DNA of 64,000 bases from JAIXWP01 sp965247015 (lineage in GTDB: Bacteria; Bacteroidota; Bacteroidia; Flavobacteriales_D; Sanyastnellaceae): NCBI GenBank assembly GCA_965247015.1, contig CBDFGG010000004.1:620001-684000 (forward strand), in the 5' to 3' direction. Positions 9,801-17,811 of this stretch are shown piece by piece (position 1 is the stretch's first letter; each line of letters begins with the position of its first letter). A model generated the notes under the pieces. It was given only the letters and a program-made list of their open reading frames with translations. It made no database searches and was not told the DNA's origin. The translations under genes and the position numbers were made by a program.

Positions 9801-10454
9801 ACCTGTGATTACAGCTCCTTTCCAAGTGAATTCATATCTTTTGAAATAGTAAACAAATGCGATGGCAGGAATCGCAAGAAGGTTCAGTAAGTGAACACCG
9901 ATAGACAATCCCATCAAGTATGCAATCAAAACAATCCAGCGAAGTGAGCCTGATTCGTTCACTACAGATTCCCACTTCAAGATGGCCCAGAATACAACGG
10001 CCGTGAACAATGACGACATTGCGTAAACTTCACCCTCTACAGCAGAGAACCAGAATGAATCACTGAATGTGTAAACCAATGAGCCGATCAGTCCTGATCC
10101 AATTACTGCAAACATTTTGCTTTTGGTCCATTCTCCTGAAAGGTCTGCTAATTTTTTTGCAAGGTGAGTGATGGTCCAATGTAAAAACATGATGGTAGCA
10201 CCAGAGCAAATTGCTGAAAGCGCGTTGATCATTAGTGGAACTTTTTCTACCGACACAAATGCAGAGAAAACTCTTGCGATCAGCATGAACAATGGCGCCC
10301 CTGGAGGGTGGCCTACTTCAAGCTTGTAAGCACTTGCGATGAACTCTCCACAATCCCAGAAGGGCATGGTAGGTTCCATAGTTAGAAAATAAACAATGGT
10401 GGATAGAATAAACATCAACCATCCTGTAGCAATATTAATCTTTTGGTATGACAT
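6867..10454 (-). CDS. DUF2723 (GT117-like) membrane glycosyltransferase with C-terminal TPR-like region
   Basis: 1195-residue inner-membrane protein. The N-terminal part has many membrane helices and the family signature FWDCGEFIASAYKLEVGHPP at about residues 33-52, resembling the acidic catalytic loop of GT-C enzymes. A second membrane block lies around residues 580-730. A soluble domain containing TNGDNDTFPLWYAQE follows, and the last ~200 residues are helical with TPR-like character. The family is widespread in Bacteroidota and has been linked to protein O-glycosylation; the role here is inferred from family only. First gene of a probable operon with TerC and PdeM. Confidence 0.85.
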   Translation of the reverse strand: MSYQKINIATGWLMFILSTIVYFLTMEPTMPFWDCGEFIASAYKLEVGHPPGAPLFMLIARVFSAFVSVEKVPLMINALSAICSGATIMFLHWTITHLAKKLADLSGEWTKSKMFAVIGSGLIGSLVYTFSDSFWFSAVEGEVYAMSSLFTAVVFWAILKWESVVNESGSLRWIVLIAYLMGLSIGVHLLNLLAIPAIAFVYYFKRYEFTWKGAVITGLVSLGLLGLIQTGIIIYAVKLAGAFEKMFVNDFGMPFNSGAIFYVTFVAALIGAGLWFTKRKGYIAANTLILGVMVAIIGYTSFGTIIVRSQANTPMDENNPENLFALLSYLNREQYGDRPLLSGQYFNTPEDKMDPYSDGPEVWVKSFSVREDKSTNRLVISCRQRFEAEKYIADNKDMKLKLVEEYVPSGEKKESVVNYRPEFSGVFPRMYSSQANHIAEYKQWSNYKNWNTPSGRKKVEDDEMYVARLEYQLNQVDNREDFNSIMRALDKKYAEMIPSKGEDLSYFFSYQINWMYWRYFMWNFAGKQDDAQGMGDFTDGNWISGFDAIDEERLGNREKLSELELQNKGFNKFFFLPLILGAIGLVFQLIRNPKDFSVVGLLFFLTGLAIVIYLNQTPLQPRERDYAYSGSFYAFAIWIGLGVYALYYASQHMTWKNLGMLGAMTIGGSVVLYGLEAATGGGNGFSLSLLFMSIITMVMFAIATAIGQFMKGDGIVKPIIAIALCAPAPFVMASEGWDDHNRAERRTGIAMAVNYLQSLQPNAIIFTNGDNDTFPLWYAQEVEGVRTDVRVVNLSLLNTDWYIDQMKRRAYESAPVPFAIPEQKYRQGTRDVLFLDPYNKTKDFMSVKDAIDFTLNDANVIKNGERNVHYLPSYMFSLKVPDAALEQYKPFLQEGDSLVSEMKWGIVDGRGNPRSYVTKAQLMVLDLLNNMDWSRPVYFAVTTGGEAYMGLERYFQLEGLAYRLTPIIHKQTNNPNLEGGVATGLMYENMMNRFQWGNMDQKDLYMDENNRRMTSNLRLQFTHLAEQLIEEGKLDMAVKVLDKCMTVMPEKNVPYDQPQIMWNLSQLYYDAGAPEKGLELAKRMYQLNQQEIDYFNSLDSERQGALAATVEMRARLNSIMVGQAEEYFPDNTDVQIMRKNSDEVMADFGLEVETRFPTRGTNKPAVQDTTAPIEQPKGPQIMEFDDDMMPKNPKK

Positions 10455-10542
10455 ACTAAGTATTTAGTAGAACGGTGGCGAAGATAACCCTTGGAAGGCT
10501 AGCTACCTATATTTTACCCCCATCTTATTAACGCGAATTAAC

Positions 10543-10578
10543 CAAAAAAAAATCACCCGGCGATGCCGGGTGATTTTA
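10543..10578 (-). terminator. Intrinsic terminator of the PKD-domain gene
   Basis: An 11-bp perfect stem (10551-10561 and 10565-10575, AATCACCCGGC) with a three-base loop. On the minus strand it is followed by a long T-run (complement of the A-run at 10543-10550), so it ends the gene at 10598-12667. Confidence 0.9.
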
Positions 10579-10597
10579 CCTTAAATATTCAATCGGT

Positions 10598-12667
10598 TTA
10601 TTTAGAAACCTGGATTTTAATTGTTTGAAGTGAAGAAGCTCCGCTTACGGTTAAATTGTACATGCCCTCAGCTAAATTAGATAGGTCGAGCTGCGTTTTG
10701 GATTGTGTCAAAACACCTTGCATTACTGATCTTCCAGCCAAGTCGAAGATTTGGTATTGCTCTTTAGATGAACCAGAAGCTTTCTCCAAAATCACCAACC
10801 CATTGGATGGATTAGGATACACTTGGATCATATTTTCTTCCGTAAGCTCTTGAGTAGATTCAATACAATCAGCACCTACTGGCAATTGATAAAGACCTGA
10901 GGCGATATTTTCAGCGTTGATATTTTGATTTATAACTTCATTTCCATTAACAGAAATCTCCAAATGGATGGTACCAACTAATGTTTCATTTACTGGGTCG
11001 ATGAGAATAGAATAGCAGTCAGCAGGAACGCACAGTGTAGCGCTGATATTCGTTTCATTATTGATAATCCATTCTGTCAAATAGGCTGGTACATCAGTAG
11101 CCAATGTCACTGCTATTATATCTGAGAGTTCACTTGAACTGTACTCACCACTTACACTAATACTTACCTCTTGTAGCAAACAAACTGGTTCTACCGGAGC
11201 GCATTCGCTATTAACGGAGATGAAGTATTCTCTTCCGACATTGCAATATGGCAACCATCCTAATACAACAGCTTGTTCTGAGAAAAATACGTTTACGGCT
11301 TCCCAATTAATGGTCGGGTTTCCAGTGCAAATTCTTAAAGAATAACATCCATCTGCCAAACAATTCATTTGATCAAAGAATGGATCATTTTCAGTGTACT
11401 GGGCAACACCTGAAGAAACGACTTCTGATGTTCCAAGATTTACAAAATCATATTCAAAGAATGATGCTCCGCCTTCAGCCATATAGCTGTCTAGAGAGAA
11501 AACTACATTTGTACAAGCTGGCTGCTCTTCAACAACGATCTCCACACAACCTGTAACAGGCTCTGAGCACATTTCAGAATTTACAGTTCCACAAATTTCA
11601 TAAACTCCTGGCTCTGTGTAGGTATGTTCAACCACCCAAGTAGCAGCCAGTGTAGCGCCATCTCCAAATGACCAAGCCATTGGATAAACTTCGGGATTAC
11701 CGAAAGCGGTGAAGATGTATGAATTGTTGCCTTGATAAACTGCTTCAATTTCAATGGTGCATGGAGCAGTTTCGCACACATCTACTTCGATTACTTGACA
11801 AACTTGCACTCCTTCTGGGCAAAGTTCACTTTCAAATTGCGCGCATACTTCATAAACACCAGATTCCTGGAATGTGTGCTGTATATAGTGTCCAGCGTTG
11901 TCGACAACTACATTACCGAATGTCCAAACTACGTTTTCACCGGGTTGTGCATTTCCGACTTCAAAAATCCAATTGCCGCATTCACCTGAAGCATACATTG
12001 AAGTTGGGCAGTTGTTATTCACGAAATCATCAATTACGACCACCGTGCAATATTCATCTTGGCAAACCACAACACCTTCAAAAACTGTAGTAGCAGTTAA
12101 GCAAACTTCATAGGTGTCGTTCATGGTGTATTGGTGACCAGGATTCATCATTTCTGATGCTGTGCCGTCACCGAAAGTCCATAGATAATTTACGTTATTG
12201 CCCGTTGATTCGCTGAAATTTTGGAAGCTAACAAAGCCATCCTCGCCTGGAAAAGTGGTGTATTCAAAAGATGCAATACACTCTGCAGCCTGAATGCCTG
12301 TGCAGAATGGATATTCCAAAACTTGCGTTCCGTAGTTCAACGTGGAAGTTGGAGCCAAGACCTCTCCATTTTGTGTTGGGTATCCGTAGTAGTTCTCCGG
12401 GTTCGAAACGCCATTACCGACAATTCGTAAAGTGTAACAACCAGGTTCGAGGCACACCGTCGAGAAGTAAGAACTAGTTTCAGCATTGAAGCTCGTTCCA
12501 CCAGAGGTAACAGTGACATTGTTTTGATTTTTCACTTGCCATTCAACGTTAGTTGGGCCTTGTGACGCGGTATTTGAGAAAATATTTATACCGATTTCAA
12601 TGCATTGAGCATTTGTGATAGATGCTCCGAGGAGCATAGCGATCATTAGATTGATCAGTGATTTCAT
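10598..12667 (-). CDS. Secreted PKD-domain protein with T9SS type A sorting domain
   Basis: 689 residues: signal peptide (MKSLINLMIAMLLGASITNAQ), then PKD-like domains recognisable by W-(S/T)FGDG and V-H-T-Y/F-x-x-x-G-x-Y-x-V-C motifs (about residues 135-210, 235-300 and 305-375), many paired cysteines, and a C-terminal T9SS sorting domain from about residue 613 starting with QVYPNPSNG and ending TIKIQVSK. It should be exported through the outer membrane by T9SS and the tail removed or used for anchoring. No catalytic domain is seen. A strong terminator follows; there is no obvious operon partner. Confidence 0.9.
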   Translation of the reverse strand: MKSLINLMIAMLLGASITNAQCIEIGINIFSNTASQGPTNVEWQVKNQNNVTVTSGGTSFNAETSSYFSTVCLEPGCYTLRIVGNGVSNPENYYGYPTQNGEVLAPTSTLNYGTQVLEYPFCTGIQAAECIASFEYTTFPGEDGFVSFQNFSESTGNNVNYLWTFGDGTASEMMNPGHQYTMNDTYEVCLTATTVFEGVVVCQDEYCTVVVIDDFVNNNCPTSMYASGECGNWIFEVGNAQPGENVVWTFGNVVVDNAGHYIQHTFQESGVYEVCAQFESELCPEGVQVCQVIEVDVCETAPCTIEIEAVYQGNNSYIFTAFGNPEVYPMAWSFGDGATLAATWVVEHTYTEPGVYEICGTVNSEMCSEPVTGCVEIVVEEQPACTNVVFSLDSYMAEGGASFFEYDFVNLGTSEVVSSGVAQYTENDPFFDQMNCLADGCYSLRICTGNPTINWEAVNVFFSEQAVVLGWLPYCNVGREYFISVNSECAPVEPVCLLQEVSISVSGEYSSSELSDIIAVTLATDVPAYLTEWIINNETNISATLCVPADCYSILIDPVNETLVGTIHLEISVNGNEVINQNINAENIASGLYQLPVGADCIESTQELTEENMIQVYPNPSNGLVILEKASGSSKEQYQIFDLAGRSVMQGVLTQSKTQLDLSNLAEGMYNLTVSGASSLQTIKIQVSK

Positions 12668-12724
12668 GATGAGTTTTGGTTAAGAGTGATATCGACAAGA
12701 CCAATAAAAAATCCAAGGGTTGCA

Positions 12725-13255
12725 TCACACAAACCTTGGGTCCGTAGGCATTACAGTCCCACATGAATCACATGTTCTGAGTTCGAGGCTATTATAAAAT
12801 TCTTTAAACCTTGGAATAAAATCCTTTTCGATGTTTTCCAAAACGAAATAGGTCTCGTGAAGTTTGTGATTGCAGTTGTCGCAAAACCATAGTAAACCAT
12901 CTTGCATTTGACGATCTGCACGTTTCACTTCGATGACCAAACCAACAGTGTTTTCTCCACGTTGCGGCTGGTGTGGAACACCAGCGGGAAGTAGAAACAT
13001 TTCCCCTTGTTTGATTGGAATATCTACTGCCTTTCCATCTTCTTGAATACGAACATTGATATCTCCTTCTATTTGAAAGAAGAGTTCTTCTGTTTCATTG
13101 TAGTGATAATCCTTTCGAGCGTTTGGGCCACCTACTATCATTACGATGTAGTCGCCCGCCTCCTTGTAAAGATTTTTATTTCCTACAGGTGGTTTTAATA
13201 AATCTCTGTTTTCAGAGATCCATTGGTTCAGATTGAAAGGTCTTGTAACGGCCAT
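12725..13255 (-). CDS. nbaC: 3-hydroxyanthranilate 3,4-dioxygenase
   Basis: 176-residue cupin that opens the ring of 3-hydroxyanthranilate in tryptophan (kynurenine) breakdown. Iron ligands are visible: H51 and E57 in DYHYNETEELFFQIEGD and H95 in PAGVPHQPQRG. The bacterial-type rubredoxin-like second metal site is intact (C125-x2-C128 and C162-x2-C165). Length matches the family. Kynurenine 3-monooxygenase, which acts two steps earlier, is encoded at 33.7 kb. Confidence 0.93.
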   Translation of the reverse strand: MAVTRPFNLNQWISENRDLLKPPVGNKNLYKEAGDYIVMIVGGPNARKDYHYNETEELFFQIEGDINVRIQEDGKAVDIPIKQGEMFLLPAGVPHQPQRGENTVGLVIEVKRADRQMQDGLLWFCDNCNHKLHETYFVLENIEKDFIPRFKEFYNSLELRTCDSCGTVMPTDPRFV

Positions 13256-13292
13256 TTGATTTCGCTATTAAATAGACCGTAAAGTTAGTGGA

Positions 13293-14042
13293 TTATTTCG
13301 ACCAACGTTCCTTCACTTCGCTCAGTGTAAAAAGCATATCTGGCTCGTTTTCGAAAACGGTACCGATAACAATCATATCCGCTCCGGCGTCGTATGCTTC
13401 TTGAACTTGGCGCTCCGTGCGGATTCCACCACCAACGATGATTGGAATATCAACAGCAGTTCTTACTGCTTCGATCATTGTTGGGCTAACAGGTTTGTCT
13501 GCACCACTTCCTCCATCAAGATAAATACATTTTAATCCTAGCATTTCACCAGCCATTGCTGTCGCTGCCGCTACTTCAGGTTTGTTGTGTGGAATTGGAA
13601 ATGTTTGACTCATGTAAGAAGCGGTAGTTTGCTTACCGCAATCGATGATCATATAGCCGGTTGGAATTACTTCCAAGCCAATTTTTTTCAAAACAGGAGC
13701 AGCGTGAACGTGCTGTCCGATGAGCAATTCAGCGTTTCTTCCAGAGATCAAGCTCAAGAATAACATTGCATCTGCATCAGGACTTATTTGTTGTGGATTG
13801 CCAGGGAAAAGCACGACAGGAATGAAGCACTTTTCTTTGATTTCCTTGAGAATATTATGATAGCCATCTTCAAGGAGTAGGCTTCCACCTACGCATACCA
13901 TGTCGGCACCAGCATGCTTAATAAGATTGATCACATGATTCACGTGTGCTGCATCAGTGATTTTATCTGGATCAACAAGAACGGCCAACGACTTCTTCCC
14001 TTCTTTGCGCAGATTGTTGAGTTGTGTAAGAATGCGATTCAT
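13293..14042 (-). CDS. Geranylgeranylglyceryl/heptaprenylglyceryl phosphate synthase
   Basis: 249-residue TIM-barrel prenyltransferase that makes the ether bond between glycerol-1-phosphate and a polyprenyl diphosphate. Conserved segments: LAVLVDPDK (substrate binding, about residue 19), GNPQQIS, IYLDGGSGADKPV and PIIVGGGIRTERQV (phosphate binding). Members in Bacteroidota belong to the second group of this family. It lies 37 bases downstream of the dioxygenase start but on the same strand, so the two could be one transcript. A good promoter precedes it. Confidence 0.9.
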   Translation of the reverse strand: MNRILTQLNNLRKEGKKSLAVLVDPDKITDAAHVNHVINLIKHAGADMVCVGGSLLLEDGYHNILKEIKEKCFIPVVLFPGNPQQISPDADAMLFLSLISGRNAELLIGQHVHAAPVLKKIGLEVIPTGYMIIDCGKQTTASYMSQTFPIPHNKPEVAAATAMAGEMLGLKCIYLDGGSGADKPVSPTMIEAVRTAVDIPIIVGGGIRTERQVQEAYDAGADMIVIGTVFENEPDMLFTLSEVKERWSK

Positions 14043-14065
14043 TAGATATGTGTATTAAACGTCAA

Positions 14066-14099
14066 CAAAGGTATAGATTGAAATTCGTTGATACCCAAA
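14066..14099 (-). promoter_or_regulatory. Candidate promoter for the ether-lipid synthase gene
   Basis: On the minus strand TACCTTTG (14073-14066) fits the Bacteroidota -7 consensus TAnnTTTG exactly. A TTTG (14099-14096) lies 22 bases upstream as a -33 element. The box ends 23 bases before the ATG. Confidence 0.55.
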
Positions 14100-14191
14100 T
14101 TTTAAGAAGTTATTTTAGGGTTGAAAAAACCTCGAATTACTAACATTAGTACGTTGACTCTTTTAAAAAAATGCACTTACAATGCACGAAA

Positions 14192-14247
14192 AATGGTAGT
14201 TTCTTAGACCATTCATTAGTCAGGCCTTGCGAAAAACATACCTGACT
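14192..14247 (+). promoter_or_regulatory. Two stem-loops in the ftsZ leader
   Basis: AATGGT (14192-14197) pairs with ACCATT (14208-14213), and AGTCAGG (14218-14224) pairs with CCTGACT (14241-14247) around a 16-base loop. The second stem ends 30 bases before the ftsZ ATG. Neither is followed by a T-run, so they are not terminators. They may be RNA structure or operator sites; function is unknown. Confidence 0.3.
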
Positions 14248-14277
14248 GATTTACAAGTACAAATCATAAGAAGACCC

Positions 14278-15930
14278 ATGGAAAACTCTTTGCGTTTTGA
14301 ATTACCACGCGAAAATTCATCCATCATTAAGGTGATAGGAGTTGGTGGTGGCGGATCGAATGCCGTTAACTACATGTATGAACAAGGAATCACGGGTGTA
14401 GATTTCATCGTCTGCAACACGGATGCGCAAGCATTGGATAAAAGCCCTGTTCCAATTAAGGTTCAGCTTGGCTCTACCCTTACTGAAGGACGCGGCGCTG
14501 GCTCGATTCCTGAAGTTGGAAAAAACTCTGCTATCGAAAGTTTGGAAGAAGTAAGAGAATTACTTTCTACCAATACTAACATGGTCTTCATCACTGCAGG
14601 TATGGGTGGTGGTACAGGTACAGGTGCTGCTCCAGTCATCGCGAAAATCGCGAAGGAAATGGGAATCCTCACTGTAGGTATCGTTACTATTCCTTTCGTA
14701 TTCGAAGGTCGTAAGCGTTCTATTCAAGCCGACTTCGGTTTGAAAGATATGCGCGAAGCAGTGGATACTCTTTTGATTATTCGCAATGATAAATTGCGCG
14801 AACTATATGGCAACCTTACACTGAAGCAAGCTTTCAGCCATGCAGACGAAGTACTTTGTACTGCTGCAAAAGGTATTGCTGAAGTAATCACTCTTACTGG
14901 AACAGTAAACGTCGACATGAATGACGTGAAAACAGTAATGAGAGATAGCGGCGTTGCCATCATGGGTAGCGGAAAGGCTAGCGGTGAAGGTCGTGCTAAG
15001 CGCGCGGTACAAACTGCTCTTGAGTCTCCTCTATTGAATGACAACGACATCAACGGTGCTAATTTTATTCTCCTCAATATCACTTACGGTCAAGAAGAAT
15101 TGTTGATGGATGAAATCAGTGAAATCACTGATCATATCCAGGAGCAAGCTGGCATGAACGCTGAAGTAATCTGGGGATATGGCCAAGATTCAAACCTTGG
15201 TGAAGATATTTGTGTAACAGTTATCGCTACCGGTTTCCACGCTAAGACAGTAGAAAGCGTGCTTCCTACAGAAGCATCGCAGCCTGTAAAACACGTTTTG
15301 GAAACGCCTCAAGCTACCAACGAAGTAGTTAATAAAGTTACCAAGCCAACTGAAGAAGTAAAAGCTGAAAACGTTGTTGAAACTAAGCCAGAAGTTGAAC
15401 CTTTTATGAAGACTACATTTCATCTAAATGATGAAATCGTTGAAACTCCAAAGGCAACAGTACTTCCTCAAGCTGACCTTTTTGCTAGCGAAGAAATTCC
15501 TTCTATTTCTTCTATGAAATTAAAAAGCGAAGAGCCTGTAGCTTCTGAAAAACCAAACTTCATTTCTCTAAATGATGAGGTAAAAAATGAAGTGTACGGT
15601 TCAGAAAATGTTGCTAGTGATTCTTTCATGCACAAGGCCTCTAATGTAGCTGTGTCTGACCGCCCTGCACGTGCAGAGCTGATGGCTCGCAATAAAGATC
15701 GCGAAATGAAAATTCGTGAATTCACTTTGAAATTGAAATCTCCAAGTGGCTTGAACGATCTAGAAAACGAACCCGCTTACATGCGTCGTAAGGTTTCTTT
15801 GGAAAACGTTCAACATAGCACTGAAAGCACTGTTTCTCGTTTCTCTCTCAATGAAAGTGTTGATGAGAATGGAGAAAAAAGAACTGAGTTGCGTGACAAC
15901 AATCCTTTCCTCCACGACAACGTGGATTAA
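14278..15930 (+). CDS. ftsZ: Cell division protein FtsZ
   Basis: Tubulin-like GTPase that forms the division ring. 550 residues from ATG 14278 (an upstream TTG at 14227 adds non-conserved residues). N-terminal GGGGSNAVNYM, the G-box MGGGTGTGAAPVIA and the T7 region NVDMNDVKTVM are intact. After the ~320-residue core comes a long Glu/Lys/Val-rich linker and a C-terminal segment ending NPFLHDNVD. The long linker is common in Bacteroidota. Unusually, it has its own leader and terminator, with no ftsA, ftsQ or mur genes beside it. Confidence 0.96.
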   Translation: MENSLRFELPRENSSIIKVIGVGGGGSNAVNYMYEQGITGVDFIVCNTDAQALDKSPVPIKVQLGSTLTEGRGAGSIPEVGKNSAIESLEEVRELLSTNTNMVFITAGMGGGTGTGAAPVIAKIAKEMGILTVGIVTIPFVFEGRKRSIQADFGLKDMREAVDTLLIIRNDKLRELYGNLTLKQAFSHADEVLCTAAKGIAEVITLTGTVNVDMNDVKTVMRDSGVAIMGSGKASGEGRAKRAVQTALESPLLNDNDINGANFILLNITYGQEELLMDEISEITDHIQEQAGMNAEVIWGYGQDSNLGEDICVTVIATGFHAKTVESVLPTEASQPVKHVLETPQATNEVVNKVTKPTEEVKAENVVETKPEVEPFMKTTFHLNDEIVETPKATVLPQADLFASEEIPSISSMKLKSEEPVASEKPNFISLNDEVKNEVYGSENVASDSFMHKASNVAVSDRPARAELMARNKDREMKIREFTLKLKSPSGLNDLENEPAYMRRKVSLENVQHSTESTVSRFSLNESVDENGEKRTELRDNNPFLHDNVD

Positions 15931-15957
15931 TTCGAAACCTGCAAATTTTCGATGATA

Positions 15958-15992
15958 GAATCCCTTGGCTTTGCCAGGGGATTTCTTTTTTC
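15958..15992 (+). terminator. ftsZ terminator
   Basis: An 11-bp stem (AATCCCTTGGC with GCCAGGGGATT, one G-T wobble) around a three-base loop, followed by a T-rich run. It lies between ftsZ and the convergent DUF72 gene. Confidence 0.75.
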
Positions 15993-16888
15993 TAGAAAAG
16001 TGTCAAACTATTGTTGAGCAAACGCGGACGCGTACAGCTTAGGCCTGTAGCAGATTTCAAATTATCGGAAAAATAAATACAGGTCTCCGGAGACAACACG
16101 CTATTGGGCTGATGCATCCATAACTGAAAAGACTGTAACCCATTTTTTTTCCAAAAACCAATTCTTTCTATCCATGCATCGATGCGAGTGTAATCTGTGG
16201 GGTCCAGCTCATTGCCACCAAAACGGACAATACAGTGAGGAGTAGTCAATCGCATGTGCACTGCATCCCTTCTTCCACCTGTATCTGTAATCACTGAGCC
16301 AATATTTAAATCCATAAGCGCTTGCCATGTGGCCTCTGCTTCATGATTACCATCAAACCAATCTTCATTTCGAAACTCAATTGCAAAGCGCATATCCCGT
16401 GGAAGCTTTTCTAAGTATCGTATGAGCTCCTCCCCTTTCCTAGACGAATAGTTGGGCGGTAGTTGAATAAAGGAGGTGGACAATTTTTTGCCGAGATGAT
16501 GTATGACTTCTAAGAATTGATCTGTCACATCATCACAATTATTAAAACGTCTATAATGTGAAATGCTTTGAGGGAATTTTGGACAAAACACGAAATCATC
16601 GGGCATGCTGTCTGACCATTTCTCTACAGTCTCTTTCGATGGAATTCTATAGTGAGTTGCATTGAGCTCTATGGTACTGAATTGTTTTCCATAGGCCGAA
16701 ATGAAATCCGCTTTTCTTGTTTTTTCGGGATATATTTTGCCCACCCACTCGGGTATGTTCCACATTGTTCCGCCTTGGTACACGAGCGTTTGAGTATCCT
16801 TACCATTCCATACCTTCGCGGTATCAGGATGATCTGAGGGCAGCGTAAAATCAACGCCAACGAGGCTATCCAATTTTCCAAACTTCAT
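15992..16888 (-). CDS. DUF72 (YecE-like) TIM-barrel protein
   Basis: 298 residues. Family features are visible: a start motif QGGTMWNIPEWVGKIYP, then FSTIELNATHYRIPS, FCPKFPQSISHYRR, FAIEFRNEDWF and a late HMRLTTPH...VRFGGNE segment. DUF72 proteins have a TIM-barrel fold related to xylose-isomerase-like enzymes but no established reaction. It is convergent with ftsZ and divergent from the GldL-like gene 40 bases away. Confidence 0.85.
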   Translation of the reverse strand: MKFGKLDSLVGVDFTLPSDHPDTAKVWNGKDTQTLVYQGGTMWNIPEWVGKIYPEKTRKADFISAYGKQFSTIELNATHYRIPSKETVEKWSDSMPDDFVFCPKFPQSISHYRRFNNCDDVTDQFLEVIHHLGKKLSTSFIQLPPNYSSRKGEELIRYLEKLPRDMRFAIEFRNEDWFDGNHEAEATWQALMDLNIGSVITDTGGRRDAVHMRLTTPHCIVRFGGNELDPTDYTRIDAWIERIGFWKKNGLQSFQLWMHQPNSVLSPETCIYFSDNLKSATGLSCTRPRLLNNSLTLF

Positions 16889-16928
16889 ATCAAACGCAAC
16901 AAATTAGGAGATTGCAAGTTTCAATATT

Positions 16929-17327
16929 ATGACTTCTGACTCGGATAATAAAATCATACTTGACCAACCCGATCAAGAAAAGAAGAAAGATCAACTTCTT
17001 ATCATGGCCTATACTTCTTTAGGCATATTAGCAGCAGGCATCATTTTTCAGATGTTCCATTGGCCATTTTGGAAAATAATGGTTCTCGCTGGAATGGGTG
17101 GAATGACATTAAGAAGTGTGTTGCTATTTATTCCAGAAAAACATCCTCTGTTTGCCTGGATGTACTTCTTTGGACGAATATCGCTTTTTGCAGCGGCTGG
17201 ACTTTACTTCTCTAATTTGTACATTCAGCCAAAGCTCTTCTACATTCCATTTGTATTTATGCTTGCCGGACTTGTGCTCATTATGCTTCGCCCTAAAGAT
17301 GCTAATGACAATGATGAGGAAATTTAA
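16929..17327 (+). CDS. Small four-helix membrane protein with GldL-like motif
   Basis: 132 residues: a charged N-terminal tail of about 22 residues, four predicted membrane helices, and an acidic tail. The first loop reads IIFQMFHWPFWKIMVLAGM, resembling the KIMHWPG motif of GldL, the T9SS motor stator that works with GldM. The long cytoplasmic domain of GldL is absent, so this is a stand-alone version of the membrane part. Its stop shares bases with the next, convergent gene. Confidence 0.6.
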   Translation: MTSDSDNKIILDQPDQEKKKDQLLIMAYTSLGILAAGIIFQMFHWPFWKIMVLAGMGGMTLRSVLLFIPEKHPLFAWMYFFGRISLFAAAGLYFSNLYIQPKLFYIPFVFMLAGLVLIMLRPKDANDNDEEI

Positions 17328-17809
17328 TTTCCTCTTGCGCCACTTAAAAGTTCGTGCGCTAGGCGCTCTCTTTTTGATTCTTTGAAGGCAAAAATTGGAG
17401 TCCAAACAATAGCGTACAAGCTAAAGATAAATATGATGAAAATGGTCAACCACCACTCATCAATTCCTTTCCAGATAAAGTTCCAAACCCCGCCGTAGTA
17501 GCCTATTGCAGTAAGTATCAACGCTAGAGCTATTGCTCCAATAACACCTGATTTCGAAGCTTCACTTCCTGTGTTGAGCGCATGATTCCAGTAACCTACT
17601 ACTTTATGGTTTGAATCGTAAGCGATGTCTACTTTTTGTCCGTATTGAGCGTGGTACAAACCATCGTCTAAACCAACGAAAACTTTATTGTCCACCTTAA
17701 TCCAACGCTGAGGGGTTTGATTTTTATGACCTTCTACTACAGAAGTGCCACTTTCCTGAATCACGCCACTCACCAATTGAATATTTGTATCGGGAAAAAG
17801 TTTTGACAT
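17324..17809 (-). CDS. Membrane protein with DUF3592-like N-terminal region
   Basis: 161 residues. The first ~75 form a soluble beta-rich region (QYGQKVDIAYDSN resembles the 'G-x-x-V-x-V-x-Y-x-P' part of DUF3592 proteins), followed by two strong membrane helices (about residues 87-107 and 119-142) and a basic tail. No enzymatic motif. It begins two bases after the PorE-like gene ends, so it is very likely cotranscribed with it. Confidence 0.55.
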   Translation of the reverse strand: MSKLFPDTNIQLVSGVIQESGTSVVEGHKNQTPQRWIKVDNKVFVGLDDGLYHAQYGQKVDIAYDSNHKVVGYWNHALNTGSEASKSGVIGAIALALILTAIGYYGGVWNFIWKGIDEWWLTIFIIFIFSLYAIVWTPIFAFKESKRERLAHELLSGARGN

Positions 17810-17811
17810 AA

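Noticed and set aside
11719..12090. A 123-codon plus-strand gene opposite the PKD protein
   Set aside because: It is antisense to a well-supported coding region, lacks a family pattern and arises from that gene's codon bias.
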